In this document: positions 1 to 9,648 of the stretch, in pieces | Layout: every line of letters starts with the position of its first letter | How positions within the stretch are numbered: the stretch's first letter is position 1 | Source: an uncultured Alphaproteobacteria bacterium | GTDB lineage: Bacteria > Pseudomonadota > Alphaproteobacteria > Rhizobiales > Aestuariivirgaceae | Length of the DNA stretch: 64,000 nucleotides | Direction of reading: 5' to 3' | NCBI GenBank assembly: GCA_945957365.1 | Contig: CAMFKI010000002.1 | Location: 62,001-126,000, forward strand | The notes under the pieces: generated by a model | What the model was told of the DNA's origin: nothing | Databases searched by the model: none | The model's input: the letters and a program-made list of their open reading frames with translations, nothing else | Position numbers and translations under genes: made by a program

Positions 1-337
1 GCACGCAGTGGGTGATCACGGCGTCGCTGTAGGTCTTCGTCGGATCGCGCGGCGGCAGTTCCTTCAGGCCGTTGAGCTGGCCCGCCAGCGAGACGAGCGT
101 GGTCGAGCCCGAGGCCACCGCCTGGTAGGCCGCAACGCCGAGATAGGCGAAGGCGCGGCTGGCCACCGGCGGCGAATAGGTGGCGGTGTGGCGGACGAGG
201 TGGAGGACCACCTTGTACCATTGTCGCAGGATCTCGCCCCCCGTCGCGGCGTCATCGGCCCGGGCGAAACCGGATGCCAGCCCGAACAGGGCGGCGGCAC
301 TTCCAAGCTGCAAGGCACGGCGGCGGTTAATGCTCAT
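1..337 (-). CDS. Vanadium-dependent haloperoxidase / PAP2-like secreted protein, N-terminal part (runs off the window)
   Basis: Reverse complement from ATG at 337 reads MSINRRRALQLGSAAALFGLASGFARADDAATGGEILRQWYKVVLHLVRHTATYSPPVASRAFAYLGVAAYQAVASG..., open to the edge; signal peptide plus haloperoxidase-like N-terminus. Start overlaps the ROK stop (ATGA). Missing from the ORF track because it is truncated. Confidence 0.75.
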   Translation of the reverse strand, partial: MSINRRRALQLGSAAALFGLASGFARADDAATGGEILRQWYKVVLHLVRHTATYSPPVASRAFAYLGVAAYQAVASGSTTLVSLAGQLNGLKELPPRDPTKTYSDAVITHCV

Positions 338-1593
338 GCGATATCCTCCAGTTCGCGGGCGCGCCTGACGAGCGGCCCATGTGCAAAGATCTCGCGATCG
401 ACGTGGCGCAGCGCGCGGTCGATCGTGCCCTTGATGATCATGTCGGTGGCGATCGGCACCACCTCGATCTCGACGTTGCGGCGCAACTCGTCGACAACGC
501 CCGCCTCGAGCGCGCGGTCGAGGTGCGGCCGGATCAGCGCCATGGCGCGCGTGCCCGGCCCCGCCAGGACGATGCGCGACGGCGTGAGGATGGCGATGAT
601 GCGGGCCAGCCCGAAGCCCAGCGCCTCGCCTGCCTTGGCATAGGCCGAGGCTGCGGCGGGCTCGCCGCGCGCCGCCGCCGCTTCCAGCGCCAGCATGTCC
701 TCGTGCGGAATGGCGTTCGACGACGGCGCCTGCGTCGCGGCATTGCCCGAGGCCCAGCGCAGCAGGCTGTAGTCGGCGACATAGGCCTCGACGCAGCCCC
801 GGCGCCCGCAGCGGCACAGCGGCCCGTCGGGCAGGTGGTTCATGTGCCCGAACTCGGCCGCGGCACCGGTTGGTCCGTGATAGACCTGGCCGTTGATGAT
901 CAGCCCCATGCCCACGCCATAGCCCATGAACACTACGGCCGCCGTGCCGCCGTAGCGCGCCCGGTCGCTGCCGATCAGGCCCTCGGCGATCATGTTGGCG
1001 TCGTTGGCCACGCGGCAGGGAATGCCGAGCAGCTCCTCGATGGCGGCGGACACCGAAATGTTCCGTCCACGGAAGGCCGGGCTCCACACCACGGTGCCGG
1101 CCTGCGAGTCCGCCACGCCCTGCACCGCGATGCCGACGCGCGCCACCCGCCGCGTGGGAATGCGCACCTTGTTCAGCAGCGCGGTGATCTCGTCGGCCAC
1201 CAGCTTGCCGAAGGCGGCGGGGTCGGCGTCATAGGTGGCGGTGCGCGAGGTGCGCCGCGCCAGGATCGCGCCGCGCCCGTCGGCCAGCGCCAGTTCGAGG
1301 CCGTCGATCGACACCTTCACCGCCACCACATGGGCGCTCTTCGGGTTGAAATCGATCTGCGTGGTGGGTCGCCCGCGCCGCAGGGGCGCCTCGGCCGGCG
1401 CCTGCTGGGCGCTCGCCTCCTCGAGGATGCCGTCGGTGATGAGCTGCGAGGAGATCGAGGTGATCGAGGCCGGTGACAGGCCGGTGTAGCGGCCCATGTC
1501 GACGCGCGCCATCGCGCCGTGCTGGCGCAGCGCCTCCATCAGCAGGAGACGGTTCTGCCGGCGCACGAGGTCGCTGTCGGCCTTCTCCCGCAT
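334..1593 (-). CDS. ROK family transcriptional regulator (HTH + sugar-kinase fold)
   Basis: N-terminal HTH (MARVDMGRYTGLSPASITSISSQLITDGIL) and ROK zinc motif CRCGRRGCVEAY. ORF extends to 1620, but the ATG at 1593 (MREKADSDLVRRQNR) avoids overlap with a palindrome. Confidence 0.9.
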   Translation of the reverse strand: MREKADSDLVRRQNRLLLMEALRQHGAMARVDMGRYTGLSPASITSISSQLITDGILEEASAQQAPAEAPLRRGRPTTQIDFNPKSAHVVAVKVSIDGLELALADGRGAILARRTSRTATYDADPAAFGKLVADEITALLNKVRIPTRRVARVGIAVQGVADSQAGTVVWSPAFRGRNISVSAAIEELLGIPCRVANDANMIAEGLIGSDRARYGGTAAVVFMGYGVGMGLIINGQVYHGPTGAAAEFGHMNHLPDGPLCRCGRRGCVEAYVADYSLLRWASGNAATQAPSSNAIPHEDMLALEAAAARGEPAAASAYAKAGEALGFGLARIIAILTPSRIVLAGPGTRAMALIRPHLDRALEAGVVDELRRNVEIEVVPIATDMIIKGTIDRALRHVDREIFAHGPLVRRARELEDIA

Positions 1594-1611
1594 GATCCTC
1601 CCATTTCGCAT

Positions 1612-1636
1612 GTGCAACATTCTTTTTGCGTTGCAC
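1612..1636. promoter_or_regulatory. Inverted repeat GTGCAAC-N11-GTTGCAC, candidate ROK operator
   Basis: Perfect 7-bp arms in the divergent region between the ROK gene and the sugar-binding protein gene. Confidence 0.5.
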
Positions 1637-1814
1637 TATTTTGTTTTGCTTATTTTGCATGTTGACTCCGATCACGGATTGTCGCAACATTTTTTTGGAC
1701 GCCGAAATAAAACAACAGATCGTCCATGGCCCAGGAACCCCGTGCAGTGGCGTGAAAGCTGCTTTCAGGGAGGCGTCCCACGGGAACCATACGGCTTGGA
1801 GGAGGACCCAACGA

Positions 1815-2867
1815 ATGTATCGCAAGATCCTGACACTGGCTGCCGGCGCCGCGGCGCTCACCATGGCCAGCCTCTCGACCTCGCCGGCCATGGCCGCCGG
1901 CAAGAACATCTGCGTGTCCTGGAAGACCTTCCAGGAAGAGCGCTGGAAGACCGACCAGGCGGCGATCAAGGCCGTGGTGGAAGCCGCCGGTGACAAGTAC
2001 ATCGACGCCGACGCGCAAGGGTCCGCCCAGAAGCAGGCCGCCGACATCGAAAGCCTGATCACCCAGGGCTGCAACGTCATCATGGTCGTCGCCTTCGACT
2101 CGGACGCCATCCTGCCGTCCTTCAAGGCGGCCTCTGACGCCGGCATCAAGATGCTCTCCTACGACGTGCTCGTGGAAGATCCGAACGCCCTCTACGTCAC
2201 CTTCGACAACGTCGGCGTCGGCCGCCTGATGGCCACCGAGATCCAGAAGGCCAAGCCCGAGGGCAACTACGCCTTCATCAAGGGCGACAAGGGCGACCCG
2301 AACGCCACCTTCCTCTTCCAGGGCATCCAGGAAGTGCTGAAGGGCGGCATCGACTCCGGCAAGATCAAGAACGTCTGTGAAACCTTCACCGACGGCTGGA
2401 AGCCCGACAACGCCCAGAAGAACATGGAACAGTGCCTGACCTCCACCAACAACAAGGTGGATGCGGTGGTGTCCGAGAACGACGGCATGGCCTCCGGCGT
2501 CGTCGCCGCTCTCGATGCACAGGGCCTCGCCGGCTCGGTTCCGGTCTCCGGCCAGGACGGCGACAAGGCCGCTCTGAACCGCGTGGCGCTCGGCACCCAG
2601 ACCGTGTCGATCTGGAAGGACTCGCGCGTCCTCGGCAAGGCCGCGGCTGAAGCCGCCGTCGCCATCGCCGACGGCAAGGACCCGACCACGCTGACCGGCG
2701 TGTCGAAGTTCAACAAGGGCGCCAAGGGCGTCGAGGTGAACGCCATCCTGCTGACGCCGGACGCCATCACCAAGGATAACCTGAACGACGTGATCAGCGC
2801 CGGCTGGGTGACCAAGGACGAAGTCTGCGCCGGCGTGAAGGCGGGTGCGAACCCGGCCTGCAACTAA
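1815..2867 (+). CDS. Sugar ABC transporter substrate-binding protein, XylF-like
   Basis: Signal peptide MYRKILTLAAGAAALTMASLSTSPAMAA; periplasmic-binding motifs similar to XylF (ERWKTDQ, VSGQDGDKAAL, GTQTVSIWKDSR). Confidence 0.9.
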   Translation: MYRKILTLAAGAAALTMASLSTSPAMAAGKNICVSWKTFQEERWKTDQAAIKAVVEAAGDKYIDADAQGSAQKQAADIESLITQGCNVIMVVAFDSDAILPSFKAASDAGIKMLSYDVLVEDPNALYVTFDNVGVGRLMATEIQKAKPEGNYAFIKGDKGDPNATFLFQGIQEVLKGGIDSGKIKNVCETFTDGWKPDNAQKNMEQCLTSTNNKVDAVVSENDGMASGVVAALDAQGLAGSVPVSGQDGDKAALNRVALGTQTVSIWKDSRVLGKAAAEAAVAIADGKDPTTLTGVSKFNKGAKGVEVNAILLTPDAITKDNLNDVISAGWVTKDEVCAGVKAGANPACN

Positions 2868-2903
2868 GCGCATGACGGGGCACAAGCCCTGACATAAGAA
2901 TGG

Positions 2904-2936
2904 GGCCGCGTCGCCTGGCAACCGGGTGGCGCGGCC
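2904..2936 (+). terminator. GC-rich hairpin between binding-protein and permease genes (attenuator or mRNA-stability element)
   Basis: ggccgcgtcgcc-tggcaaccg-ggtggcgcggcc followed by ttt; typical position for the excess binding-protein transcript in sugar ABC operons. Confidence 0.55.
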
Positions 2937-2958
2937 TTTCCATAAGCGAAAAGCCGCG

Positions 2959-4398
2959 ATGACGCGCGGCACTGACAGAATGGGGGAACAGCCGATGTCG
3001 GCCACAACGGGCGGTTCGCAAGGTCCGGCCATGATGGAAGAGGGCCTGCTCGGCCGCTTTCTCCGCGCCACCGAAATCGACACGCGCATGCTCGGCATGC
3101 TCGCCGCGCTGTTCCTGATCTGGGCAGGCTTCGATCTCTACGGACTGTTCTTCAAGCCGGGCGACGGCCTGCTGGGCGGCCAGTTCCTCACACCCCGCAA
3201 TCTCTGGACGCTGCTGGTCCAGACCTCTTCCATCGCCGTCATGGCCACCGGCATGGTGCTGGTCATCGTCATGCGCCAGATCGACCTCTCGGTGGGCTCG
3301 GTGCTGACAACGATCGCCGTCGCCATCGGCTCGCTCCAGGTCTACAAGCTGGGGCCGCTGCTCGGGGTCGGCCATCCGGCGATCTGGATCATCGCCGTCG
3401 TCTCGGGCCTGGTGCTCGGCGCTTGCATCGGGGCCCTCAACGGCACGCTCACGGCCTATGCGCAGATCCCCTCCTTCATCGTCACGCTGGGCGGCCTCAT
3501 CGCTTATCGCGGCATCGCCTTCCTGCTCGCCTCGGGCGTCACCGTGGCGCCGATGGACAATACCTATGTGCTGATCGGCGGCTACGGACCCTCGGGCTCG
3601 ATCGGCCCCACCGCAAGCTGGATCCTCGGCCTTCTCGTCTGCGCCGGCCTCGTGCTCGGCATCCTGCGCGGCCGCCAGCAGCGCAAGAAGTTCAACTTTC
3701 CCCTGCGCCCGGTCTGGGCCGAGGTGACGCTGGGCGCCATCGGCAGCTTCATGGTGCTGGGCATCACCGCCGTGGTGAATGCCTACCCCTGGGCCCCCAA
3801 GGTCATCGAGAACTACGCCAAGGATCACAACATCGCGATCCCCCCGGGAACACTCGATGTCTCGGGCGCGGCGCTCTGCACCGATGGCGACAAGGTGGTG
3901 CGCTGCCTGCACGGCCTCATCTTCTACAACGGCTTCGCCATTCCGGTGCTCATCGCCATCGTGGTCGGCCTCGTGATGACCTTCATCGCCAACCGTACGC
4001 GCTTCGGGCGCTACGTCTACGCCGCCGGCGGCAACCCAGAGGCGGTGGAACTCGCCGGCATCAACTCGCGCCGGCTCACCGTGATGGTGTTCACCCTGAT
4101 GGGCATCCTCGTCGGCATCTCGGCCATCATCTCGTCCGCCCGCCTCAACGCCGCGACCATCTCGCTCGGCCAGTCGAACGAGCTCTACGTGATCGCCGCG
4201 GTGGTGATCGGCGGCACCTCGCTCGCGGGCGGCATCGGCACCATCTATGGCGCCATGCTGGGCGCGCTGCTCATGCAGTCGCTGCAGTCCGGCATGTCGC
4301 TCCTCAACTTCGACTCGGCCTACCAGGACATCGTCGTCGGCGTCGTCCTGGCGCTCGCCGTCTTCCTCGACCAAGTCTATCGCCGCCGCGCCAAGTAA
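2959..4398 (+). CDS. Sugar ABC transporter permease, XylH-like
   Basis: Multi-TM protein with BPD_transp_2 signatures ([48 protein letters not shown]). Start codon uncertain (2926, 2959 or 2998). Confidence 0.9.
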   Translation: MTRGTDRMGEQPMSATTGGSQGPAMMEEGLLGRFLRATEIDTRMLGMLAALFLIWAGFDLYGLFFKPGDGLLGGQFLTPRNLWTLLVQTSSIAVMATGMVLVIVMRQIDLSVGSVLTTIAVAIGSLQVYKLGPLLGVGHPAIWIIAVVSGLVLGACIGALNGTLTAYAQIPSFIVTLGGLIAYRGIAFLLASGVTVAPMDNTYVLIGGYGPSGSIGPTASWILGLLVCAGLVLGILRGRQQRKKFNFPLRPVWAEVTLGAIGSFMVLGITAVVNAYPWAPKVIENYAKDHNIAIPPGTLDVSGAALCTDGDKVVRCLHGLIFYNGFAIPVLIAIVVGLVMTFIANRTRFGRYVYAAGGNPEAVELAGINSRRLTVMVFTLMGILVGISAIISSARLNAATISLGQSNELYVIAAVVIGGTSLAGGIGTIYGAMLGALLMQSLQSGMSLLNFDSAYQDIVVGVVLALAVFLDQVYRRRAK

Positions 4399-4418
4399 GC
4401 GAAGCAAGGGAGCCCATC

Positions 4419-5246
4419 ATGAGCAGCACCCCGAAGAAGCCCACCGTGGTCGAACGCGCCGGCCCGCCGCTGATCGAGATGAAGGATATCTCGATCGCCT
4501 TCGGCGGCATCAAGGCGGTGGATCATGCCTCGGTCGATCTCTACCCCGGTGAAGTCGTGGGCCTGCTCGGCCACAATGGCGCGGGCAAGTCGACGCTGAT
4601 CAAGATCCTGTCCGGCGCCTACAAGCGCGACCATGGCGACATCCTGATCAACGGCGAGAAGGTGGAAATCAACAATCCGCGTGACGCCAAGGCGCTCGGC
4701 ATCGAGACCATCTACCAGACCCTGGCCCTGGCCGACAACGTCGACTCCGCCGCCAACCTCTATCTCGGCCGCGAACTGCAGACCCGGTTCGGCACGCTGG
4801 ACGATGCCGCGATGGAGGCCGAATGCCGCAAGGTGATGGGCCGCCTCAATCCGAACTTCCGCCGCTTCAAGGAGCCGGTGAAGGCGCTCTCCGGCGGCCA
4901 GCGCCAGTCGGTCGCCATTGCCCGCGCCATCCATTTCAACGCCCGCATCCTGATCATGGACGAGCCGACTGCGGCGCTGGGCCCGCAGGAAACCGCGCAG
5001 GTGGGCGAGCTCATCAAGCAGCTCAAGGCCGAAGGCATCGGCATCTTCCTCATCAGCCACGACATCCATGACGTGTTCGACCTCGCCGACCGGGTGACGG
5101 TGATGAAGAACGGCCGCGTCGTCGGCACGGCCCGTACCACGGACGTCGATCATGACGAGGTGCTCGGCATGATCATCGCCGGCAAGTGCCCTCCCGGCGC
5201 CATCCCCGGGCCCGGCGCATTGCAGAGCCCGGCTGCCGCCGCGTGA
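4419..5246 (+). CDS. Sugar ABC transporter ATP-binding protein, XylG-like single-domain
   Basis: Walker [15 protein letters not shown], signature [14 protein letters not shown], Walker [12 protein letters not shown]. Confidence 0.92.
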   Translation: MSSTPKKPTVVERAGPPLIEMKDISIAFGGIKAVDHASVDLYPGEVVGLLGHNGAGKSTLIKILSGAYKRDHGDILINGEKVEINNPRDAKALGIETIYQTLALADNVDSAANLYLGRELQTRFGTLDDAAMEAECRKVMGRLNPNFRRFKEPVKALSGGQRQSVAIARAIHFNARILIMDEPTAALGPQETAQVGELIKQLKAEGIGIFLISHDIHDVFDLADRVTVMKNGRVVGTARTTDVDHDEVLGMIIAGKCPPGAIPGPGALQSPAAAA

Positions 5247-6163
5247 GCGCAGTCGACGTCGTCGCACTCGGCGAGCCGCTTTACGAACTGAACCGCCAGC
5301 CGGATGGCAACTGGCTCACGGGCTTCGGCGGCGACACCCTCAACGTCGCCATCGCTGCCTGTCGGCTCGGCAGCACCGCCGCCTATGTGACGCGGCTCGG
5401 CGACGACATCTTCGCCGAGGAACTGCGCGCGCTGATGACCCGTGAAGCCATCGGCACCGCTGCAGTCATCGCCGATGCGGGCGCCCCCACCGGCCTCTAT
5501 TTCGTCACCCATGGTGCGACAGGCCACGTCTTCACCTATCGCCGCGCGGGTTCCGCGGCGAGCCGCATGGTGCCCGCCGACCTCGATCCCGCAGTAATCG
5601 CATCGGCCCGCTTCCTCCACGCCTCCGGCATCAGCCAGGCGATCGGCGAGACGGCGGCGGAAACGGTCGCCGCTGCCATCGCCATGGCCCGCAAGGCCGG
5701 CGTCCGCGTCTCCTTCGATACCAACTTCCGCCCCCGCCTGTGGGAGGCAGGGAAGGCGCGGCCGGTGATCGAGGCGGCGGCCGCACAGGCCGACATTCTC
5801 AAGACCTCGGCGGAGGACGCCGCGGCGCTGTTCGGCCTCAGCGATCCCGCCGCGATCGGCCGCCACCTGCTGGGCCTCGGCGCGAAGGCGGTGGTCATCA
5901 CCCTGGGTGCTGCAGGCGTGGCGCTCGTCACCCGCGACGGGCTGCAGCAGGTGCCGGGCTGCAGGGTCCAGGCCGTGGATGCCACCGGCGCCGGCGATGC
6001 CTTCACCGGGGCATTGCTGTCGGAGCTGGCGCGCGGGCGTGACCTCGCCGCCGCCACGCGCTTCGCCAACGCCGCCGCCGCACTGTCGACGCTCGGCTAC
6101 GGGGCCATCGCACCGCTGCCGCGCCGCGCCGCGGTCGATGCTGCCATGGCGCGCATGGATTGA
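5243..6163 (+). CDS. PfkB-family carbohydrate kinase (2-keto-3-deoxygluconate kinase-like)
   Basis: PfkB motifs: [43 protein letters not shown] start overlaps the ATPase stop (GTGA). Confidence 0.88.
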   Translation: MSAVDVVALGEPLYELNRQPDGNWLTGFGGDTLNVAIAACRLGSTAAYVTRLGDDIFAEELRALMTREAIGTAAVIADAGAPTGLYFVTHGATGHVFTYRRAGSAASRMVPADLDPAVIASARFLHASGISQAIGETAAETVAAAIAMARKAGVRVSFDTNFRPRLWEAGKARPVIEAAAAQADILKTSAEDAAALFGLSDPAAIGRHLLGLGAKAVVITLGAAGVALVTRDGLQQVPGCRVQAVDATGAGDAFTGALLSELARGRDLAAATRFANAAAALSTLGYGAIAPLPRRAAVDAAMARMD

Positions 6164-6173
6164 TCTGGATCAA
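6160..6173. promoter_or_regulatory. FNR/FixK/Anr-type box TTGATCTGGATCAA
   Basis: Exact TTGAT-N4-ATCAA palindrome, overlapping the kinase stop codon and ending 57 bp before the hemerythrin ATG. Confidence 0.7.
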
Positions 6174-6230
6174 GGAATCGTGGGCTCCGCGCCTCGACAT
6201 TGGGGGATGCCTACAGCCAACGCCCCCTCG

Positions 6231-6764
6231 ATGTCCGGAGTCGCCGTGAGTGAGAAACCTAGCCCGCTGGCGCGCAATCCGCTGGACATGATCGCCAGTG
6301 CGCATGCCGTGCAGGTGCAGATGTGCGACGCCATGGAGCGCATTGCCGATGGCCTCCCCGACGAGGTCGACCGCCGGCTCTGCGCCGAGGTTGCGTCCTG
6401 CCTCCAGTTCGACCTGCCGCTCCACCACCACGACGAGGAAGAGGGGCTGTTCCCGCTGCTCCGTGCCCGCGCGAGACCCGAAGACGGTGTCGACAAGATC
6501 CTTGAGCGGCTGGCCTCCGAGCACGAGTCCGACAATGACTTCGCCTCCGAGATCGCCGAGGCGCTGGAAACGCTGGGCCAGGGCGGCCGCCCCGCCAATC
6601 CGGAAATGCTGGGCTACATGCTCAGGGGCTTCTTCGAGCGCTACCGCCGCCACGTGCACTGGGAAAACCAGCTGGTCATGCCGCTGGCCCGCCTGCGCCT
6701 GACCAAGGACGATCTCGAGCAGCTCGCGGCGCGCATGGGCGAGAACCGCCGCCAGGCCAACTGA
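6231..6764 (+). CDS. Hemerythrin-like cation-binding domain protein
   Basis: Four-helix HHE pattern: HAVQVQMCDAMERIAD, FDLPLHHHDEEEGLFPLL, LASEHESDNDF, YRRHVHWENQLVMPLA. Confidence 0.85.
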   Translation: MSGVAVSEKPSPLARNPLDMIASAHAVQVQMCDAMERIADGLPDEVDRRLCAEVASCLQFDLPLHHHDEEEGLFPLLRARARPEDGVDKILERLASEHESDNDFASEIAEALETLGQGGRPANPEMLGYMLRGFFERYRRHVHWENQLVMPLARLRLTKDDLEQLAARMGENRRQAN

Positions 6765-6884
6765 GGCGCCTCCAGCCGAGGCCTCTGCGACCGAGATCCC
6801 TCCAGCCTGACACAAACTTTCCTTCCTAGCCTGCCGCCATCAACAGCGGAGCGGCAGGAATGCGTCTCGACCCCAGGGTGCCGG

Positions 6885-7181
6885 ATGTCCGATAGTCCCG
6901 GCATCACCGTGCTGCGGCTCCGGCCGTCGCTCGACCCCACCGCCATCGACGGCCTGCTGCAGGACCTCAGGAAGGCACGCAACACCGCCGTCGTGCTCGA
7001 GGCGGGGGATGTCACCCGCGTCTCCACCGTGGCCCTCCAGGCGCTGCTCTCGGCGTGGATGACCTGGCGTTCCGACGGCCATGATTTTCATGTCGCCGCC
7101 GCGTCCCCCGCACTGGCCGATGCCGCCCGGCTGCTTGGCCTGCCGAAGGACTTCCTCGCCTGCGAAGGACATGTTCGATGA
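6885..7181 (+). CDS. cheS: STAS-domain protein at the head of the che operon, CheS-like
   Basis: 98-aa STAS-like fold (VVLEAGDVTRVSTVALQALLSAWMTW); position matches cheS upstream of cheY1-cheA in the Sinorhizobium meliloti che operon. Confidence 0.7.
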   Translation: MSDSPGITVLRLRPSLDPTAIDGLLQDLRKARNTAVVLEAGDVTRVSTVALQALLSAWMTWRSDGHDFHVAAASPALADAARLLGLPKDFLACEGHVR

Positions 7182-7543
7182 CCGTCACCATCCTCACCGT
7201 GGATGATTCCCGCACCATGCGCGACATGCTGCGCATGGCCCTCGTCGATGCCGGCTTCCGCGTGGTGCAGGCCGAGGACGGCCTCCACGGACTGGACGTG
7301 CTGCGCGCCGAGCAGCCGCATGTCGTCATCACCGACATCAACATGCCGCGCATGGATGGCTTCGGCTTCATCGAGGCGGTCCGCCAGGACGTCCAGTACC
7401 GCGCCATCCCCATCCTCGTGCTGACCACCGAAAGCGATGACGAGAAGAAGCTGCGCGCCAGAAGGGCCGGCGCTACCGGCTGGATCGTCAAACCCTTCGA
7501 CCCGGCCAAGCTTGTCGCCGCCGTCCGCCGCGTCGCCGCCTGA
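7178..7543 (+). CDS. cheY: CheY-type response regulator (first copy)
   Basis: Receiver domain TILTVDDSRTMRDML, VVITDINMPRMDG, VLTTES, WIVKPFDPAKL. Confidence 0.93.
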   Translation: MTVTILTVDDSRTMRDMLRMALVDAGFRVVQAEDGLHGLDVLRAEQPHVVITDINMPRMDGFGFIEAVRQDVQYRAIPILVLTTESDDEKKLRARRAGATGWIVKPFDPAKLVAAVRRVAA

Positions 7544-7553
7544 GGATCACCCC

Positions 7554-9644
7554 ATGGACCCGATGGCCGAAATCCGTCTCACCTTCTTCCAGGAATGCGA
7601 GGAACAGCTCACTGCGCTCGAGAACGGCCTTCTCGCCATGCAGGAGGGCGAGAGCGATTCCGAAACGGTGAACGCCGTGTTCCGCGCCGTGCATTCGATC
7701 AAGGGCGGCGCCGGCGCCTTCAAGCTCGACGCGCTGGTGAGCTTCGCGCATGTCTTCGAGACCGCGCTCGACAAGGTACGCTCCGGCCAGCTGGTGCCCG
7801 AGGCTGAAGCGATGAAGCTGTTCCTGCGCGCCGCCGATGCGCTGGCCGACCTCGTCTCCGCCAGTCGCGACGGCGCCGTCGCGGACACCGCCCCCTATGC
7901 CGGGATCGAGGAGGAGTTCAACGCGCTGATCGGCGGCGGTGGCGCGGCGGCCGAGGACGATGAATTCGCCGGCCTGGATTTCCAGCCCATCGTCACCGCC
8001 TTCGCGGAGCCCGCCACGGCGCGCAACAGCTACCACATCCGCTTCCGCCCGCTGCGCGATCTCTATGCCAAGGCCAACGAGCCGCTGGCGCTGTTCCGCG
8101 AGCTTGGCCGCCTCGGCACGCTCGAGGCGCAATGCGACATCAAGAACCTGCCCTTCCTCGATACCTTCGAGCCGGAAGACAGCTATCTCTCGTGGCAGCT
8201 CACCCTCGACACCGAAAACCCCATCGCCGCTGTGAAGGAAATCTTCGATTTCGTCGAGGGCGACTGCGACCTCGTCATCGCACCGGCCTCGACGGAGGCA
8301 TCCGCTCCGCCGCTGCAGGAGATGGACATCACGGCGATCCTGCGCAAGGTGCGCGAGGAAGCCCCCGCCATCGCCGCCGTCACGGCCGCCGCCCCCGCCG
8401 CCGACGCCGATTCGGCTCCGCGCGCCAAGGCCGTCGTGCAGCCGACGATCCGCGTCGATCTCGACCGCGTCGACCGCCTCATCAACCTCGTGGGCGAACT
8501 CGTCATCAACCAGGCCATGCTCACCCAGCGCGTGCTGCATTCGAGCCACGTGCGCGACCGCGAGGTGACATCGAGCCTCGAAGAGCTGGAGCGGCTGACG
8601 CGCGAGATCCAGGAGAGCGTCATGGCGATCCGTGCGCAGCCCGTGCGCCCGCTGTTCCAGCGCATGTCCAGGATCGTGCGCGAGGTGGCAGATGCCACGG
8701 CGAAGGACGTGCGCCTGCGCACCGAGGGTGAGGCAACCGAAGTGGACAAGACGGTGGTCGAACTCCTCGCCGATCCGCTCACCCACATGATCCGCAACGC
8801 CGTGGACCACGGCCTCGAGAGCCCGGAGCAGCGCAGCGCGCTGGGCAAGCCGCCCGAAGGCACCGTCCGCCTCGCCGCCGCGCATCGCTCCGGCCGCGTC
8901 ATCATCGAGGTCAGCGACGATGGCCAGGGCATCAACCGTCCCAAGGTGCTGCAGAAGGCCATCGCCAACGGCCTCGTGCCGCCAGACGCACAGCTTTCCG
9001 ACAGCGAGATCGACAACCTGCTCTTCCTCCCGGGCTTCTCGACGGCAAGCTCCGTCTCCAACATTTCGGGCCGCGGCGTCGGCATGGACGTGGTCAAGCG
9101 CTCGATCCAGGCGCTCGGCGGCCGCATCTCGATCTCGTCGGCGCCGGGGCAGGGCTCCACCTTCACGCTCTCCCTGCCCCTGACGCTCGCCGTGCTCGAC
9201 GGCATCGTGGTCACGGTCGACGAGCAGGTCTTCGTCATCCCCTTGACCGCCATCGTCGAGACGGTGAAGCACGAACCCTCGCGCATCCACCACCTGGGCG
9301 ACCATTCCTTCGTGCTGCGCGTGCGCGACGTGCTGGTGCCGCTGGTCGATGTCGGCGCCGAGCTGGGCGTCAGGGCGCCCGCCTCCGACCTCCGCTCCGG
9401 CGTGGCCATCCTCATCGAGACGGCGAACGGCACAAGGAGTGCGCTGCTCGTCGACAACATCCAGGACCAGCGCCAGGTGGTGATCAAGAGCCTCGAGACC
9501 AACTACATGCGCGTCGACGGCATTGCCGCCGCCACCATCCTCGGCGATGGCCGCGTGGCGATGATCCTCGATGTCGATGCGCTGGTGGGCCCGCGCCACC
9601 ATGAGTGGAACCCGGCCGAAATCCCCCTTGCCAAAGCGAGCTGA
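7554..9644 (+). CDS. cheA: Chemotaxis histidine kinase CheA
   Basis: Hpt motif AVHSIKGGAGAF; kinase N-box HMIRNAVDHGLESPE; GRGVGMDVVK; C-terminal CheW-like domain. Confidence 0.96.
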   Translation: MDPMAEIRLTFFQECEEQLTALENGLLAMQEGESDSETVNAVFRAVHSIKGGAGAFKLDALVSFAHVFETALDKVRSGQLVPEAEAMKLFLRAADALADLVSASRDGAVADTAPYAGIEEEFNALIGGGGAAAEDDEFAGLDFQPIVTAFAEPATARNSYHIRFRPLRDLYAKANEPLALFRELGRLGTLEAQCDIKNLPFLDTFEPEDSYLSWQLTLDTENPIAAVKEIFDFVEGDCDLVIAPASTEASAPPLQEMDITAILRKVREEAPAIAAVTAAAPAADADSAPRAKAVVQPTIRVDLDRVDRLINLVGELVINQAMLTQRVLHSSHVRDREVTSSLEELERLTREIQESVMAIRAQPVRPLFQRMSRIVREVADATAKDVRLRTEGEATEVDKTVVELLADPLTHMIRNAVDHGLESPEQRSALGKPPEGTVRLAAAHRSGRVIIEVSDDGQGINRPKVLQKAIANGLVPPDAQLSDSEIDNLLFLPGFSTASSVSNISGRGVGMDVVKRSIQALGGRISISSAPGQGSTFTLSLPLTLAVLDGIVVTVDEQVFVIPLTAIVETVKHEPSRIHHLGDHSFVLRVRDVLVPLVDVGAELGVRAPASDLRSGVAILIETANGTRSALLVDNIQDQRQVVIKSLETNYMRVDGIAAATILGDGRVAMILDVDALVGPRHHEWNPAEIPLAKAS

Positions 9645-9648
9645 CGCC

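Noticed and set aside
3423-4418. N-terminal extension of the 607-aa ORF ending at 5246
   Set aside because: Out-of-frame, Arg/His-rich read-through of the permease gene; the true ATPase starts at 4419.
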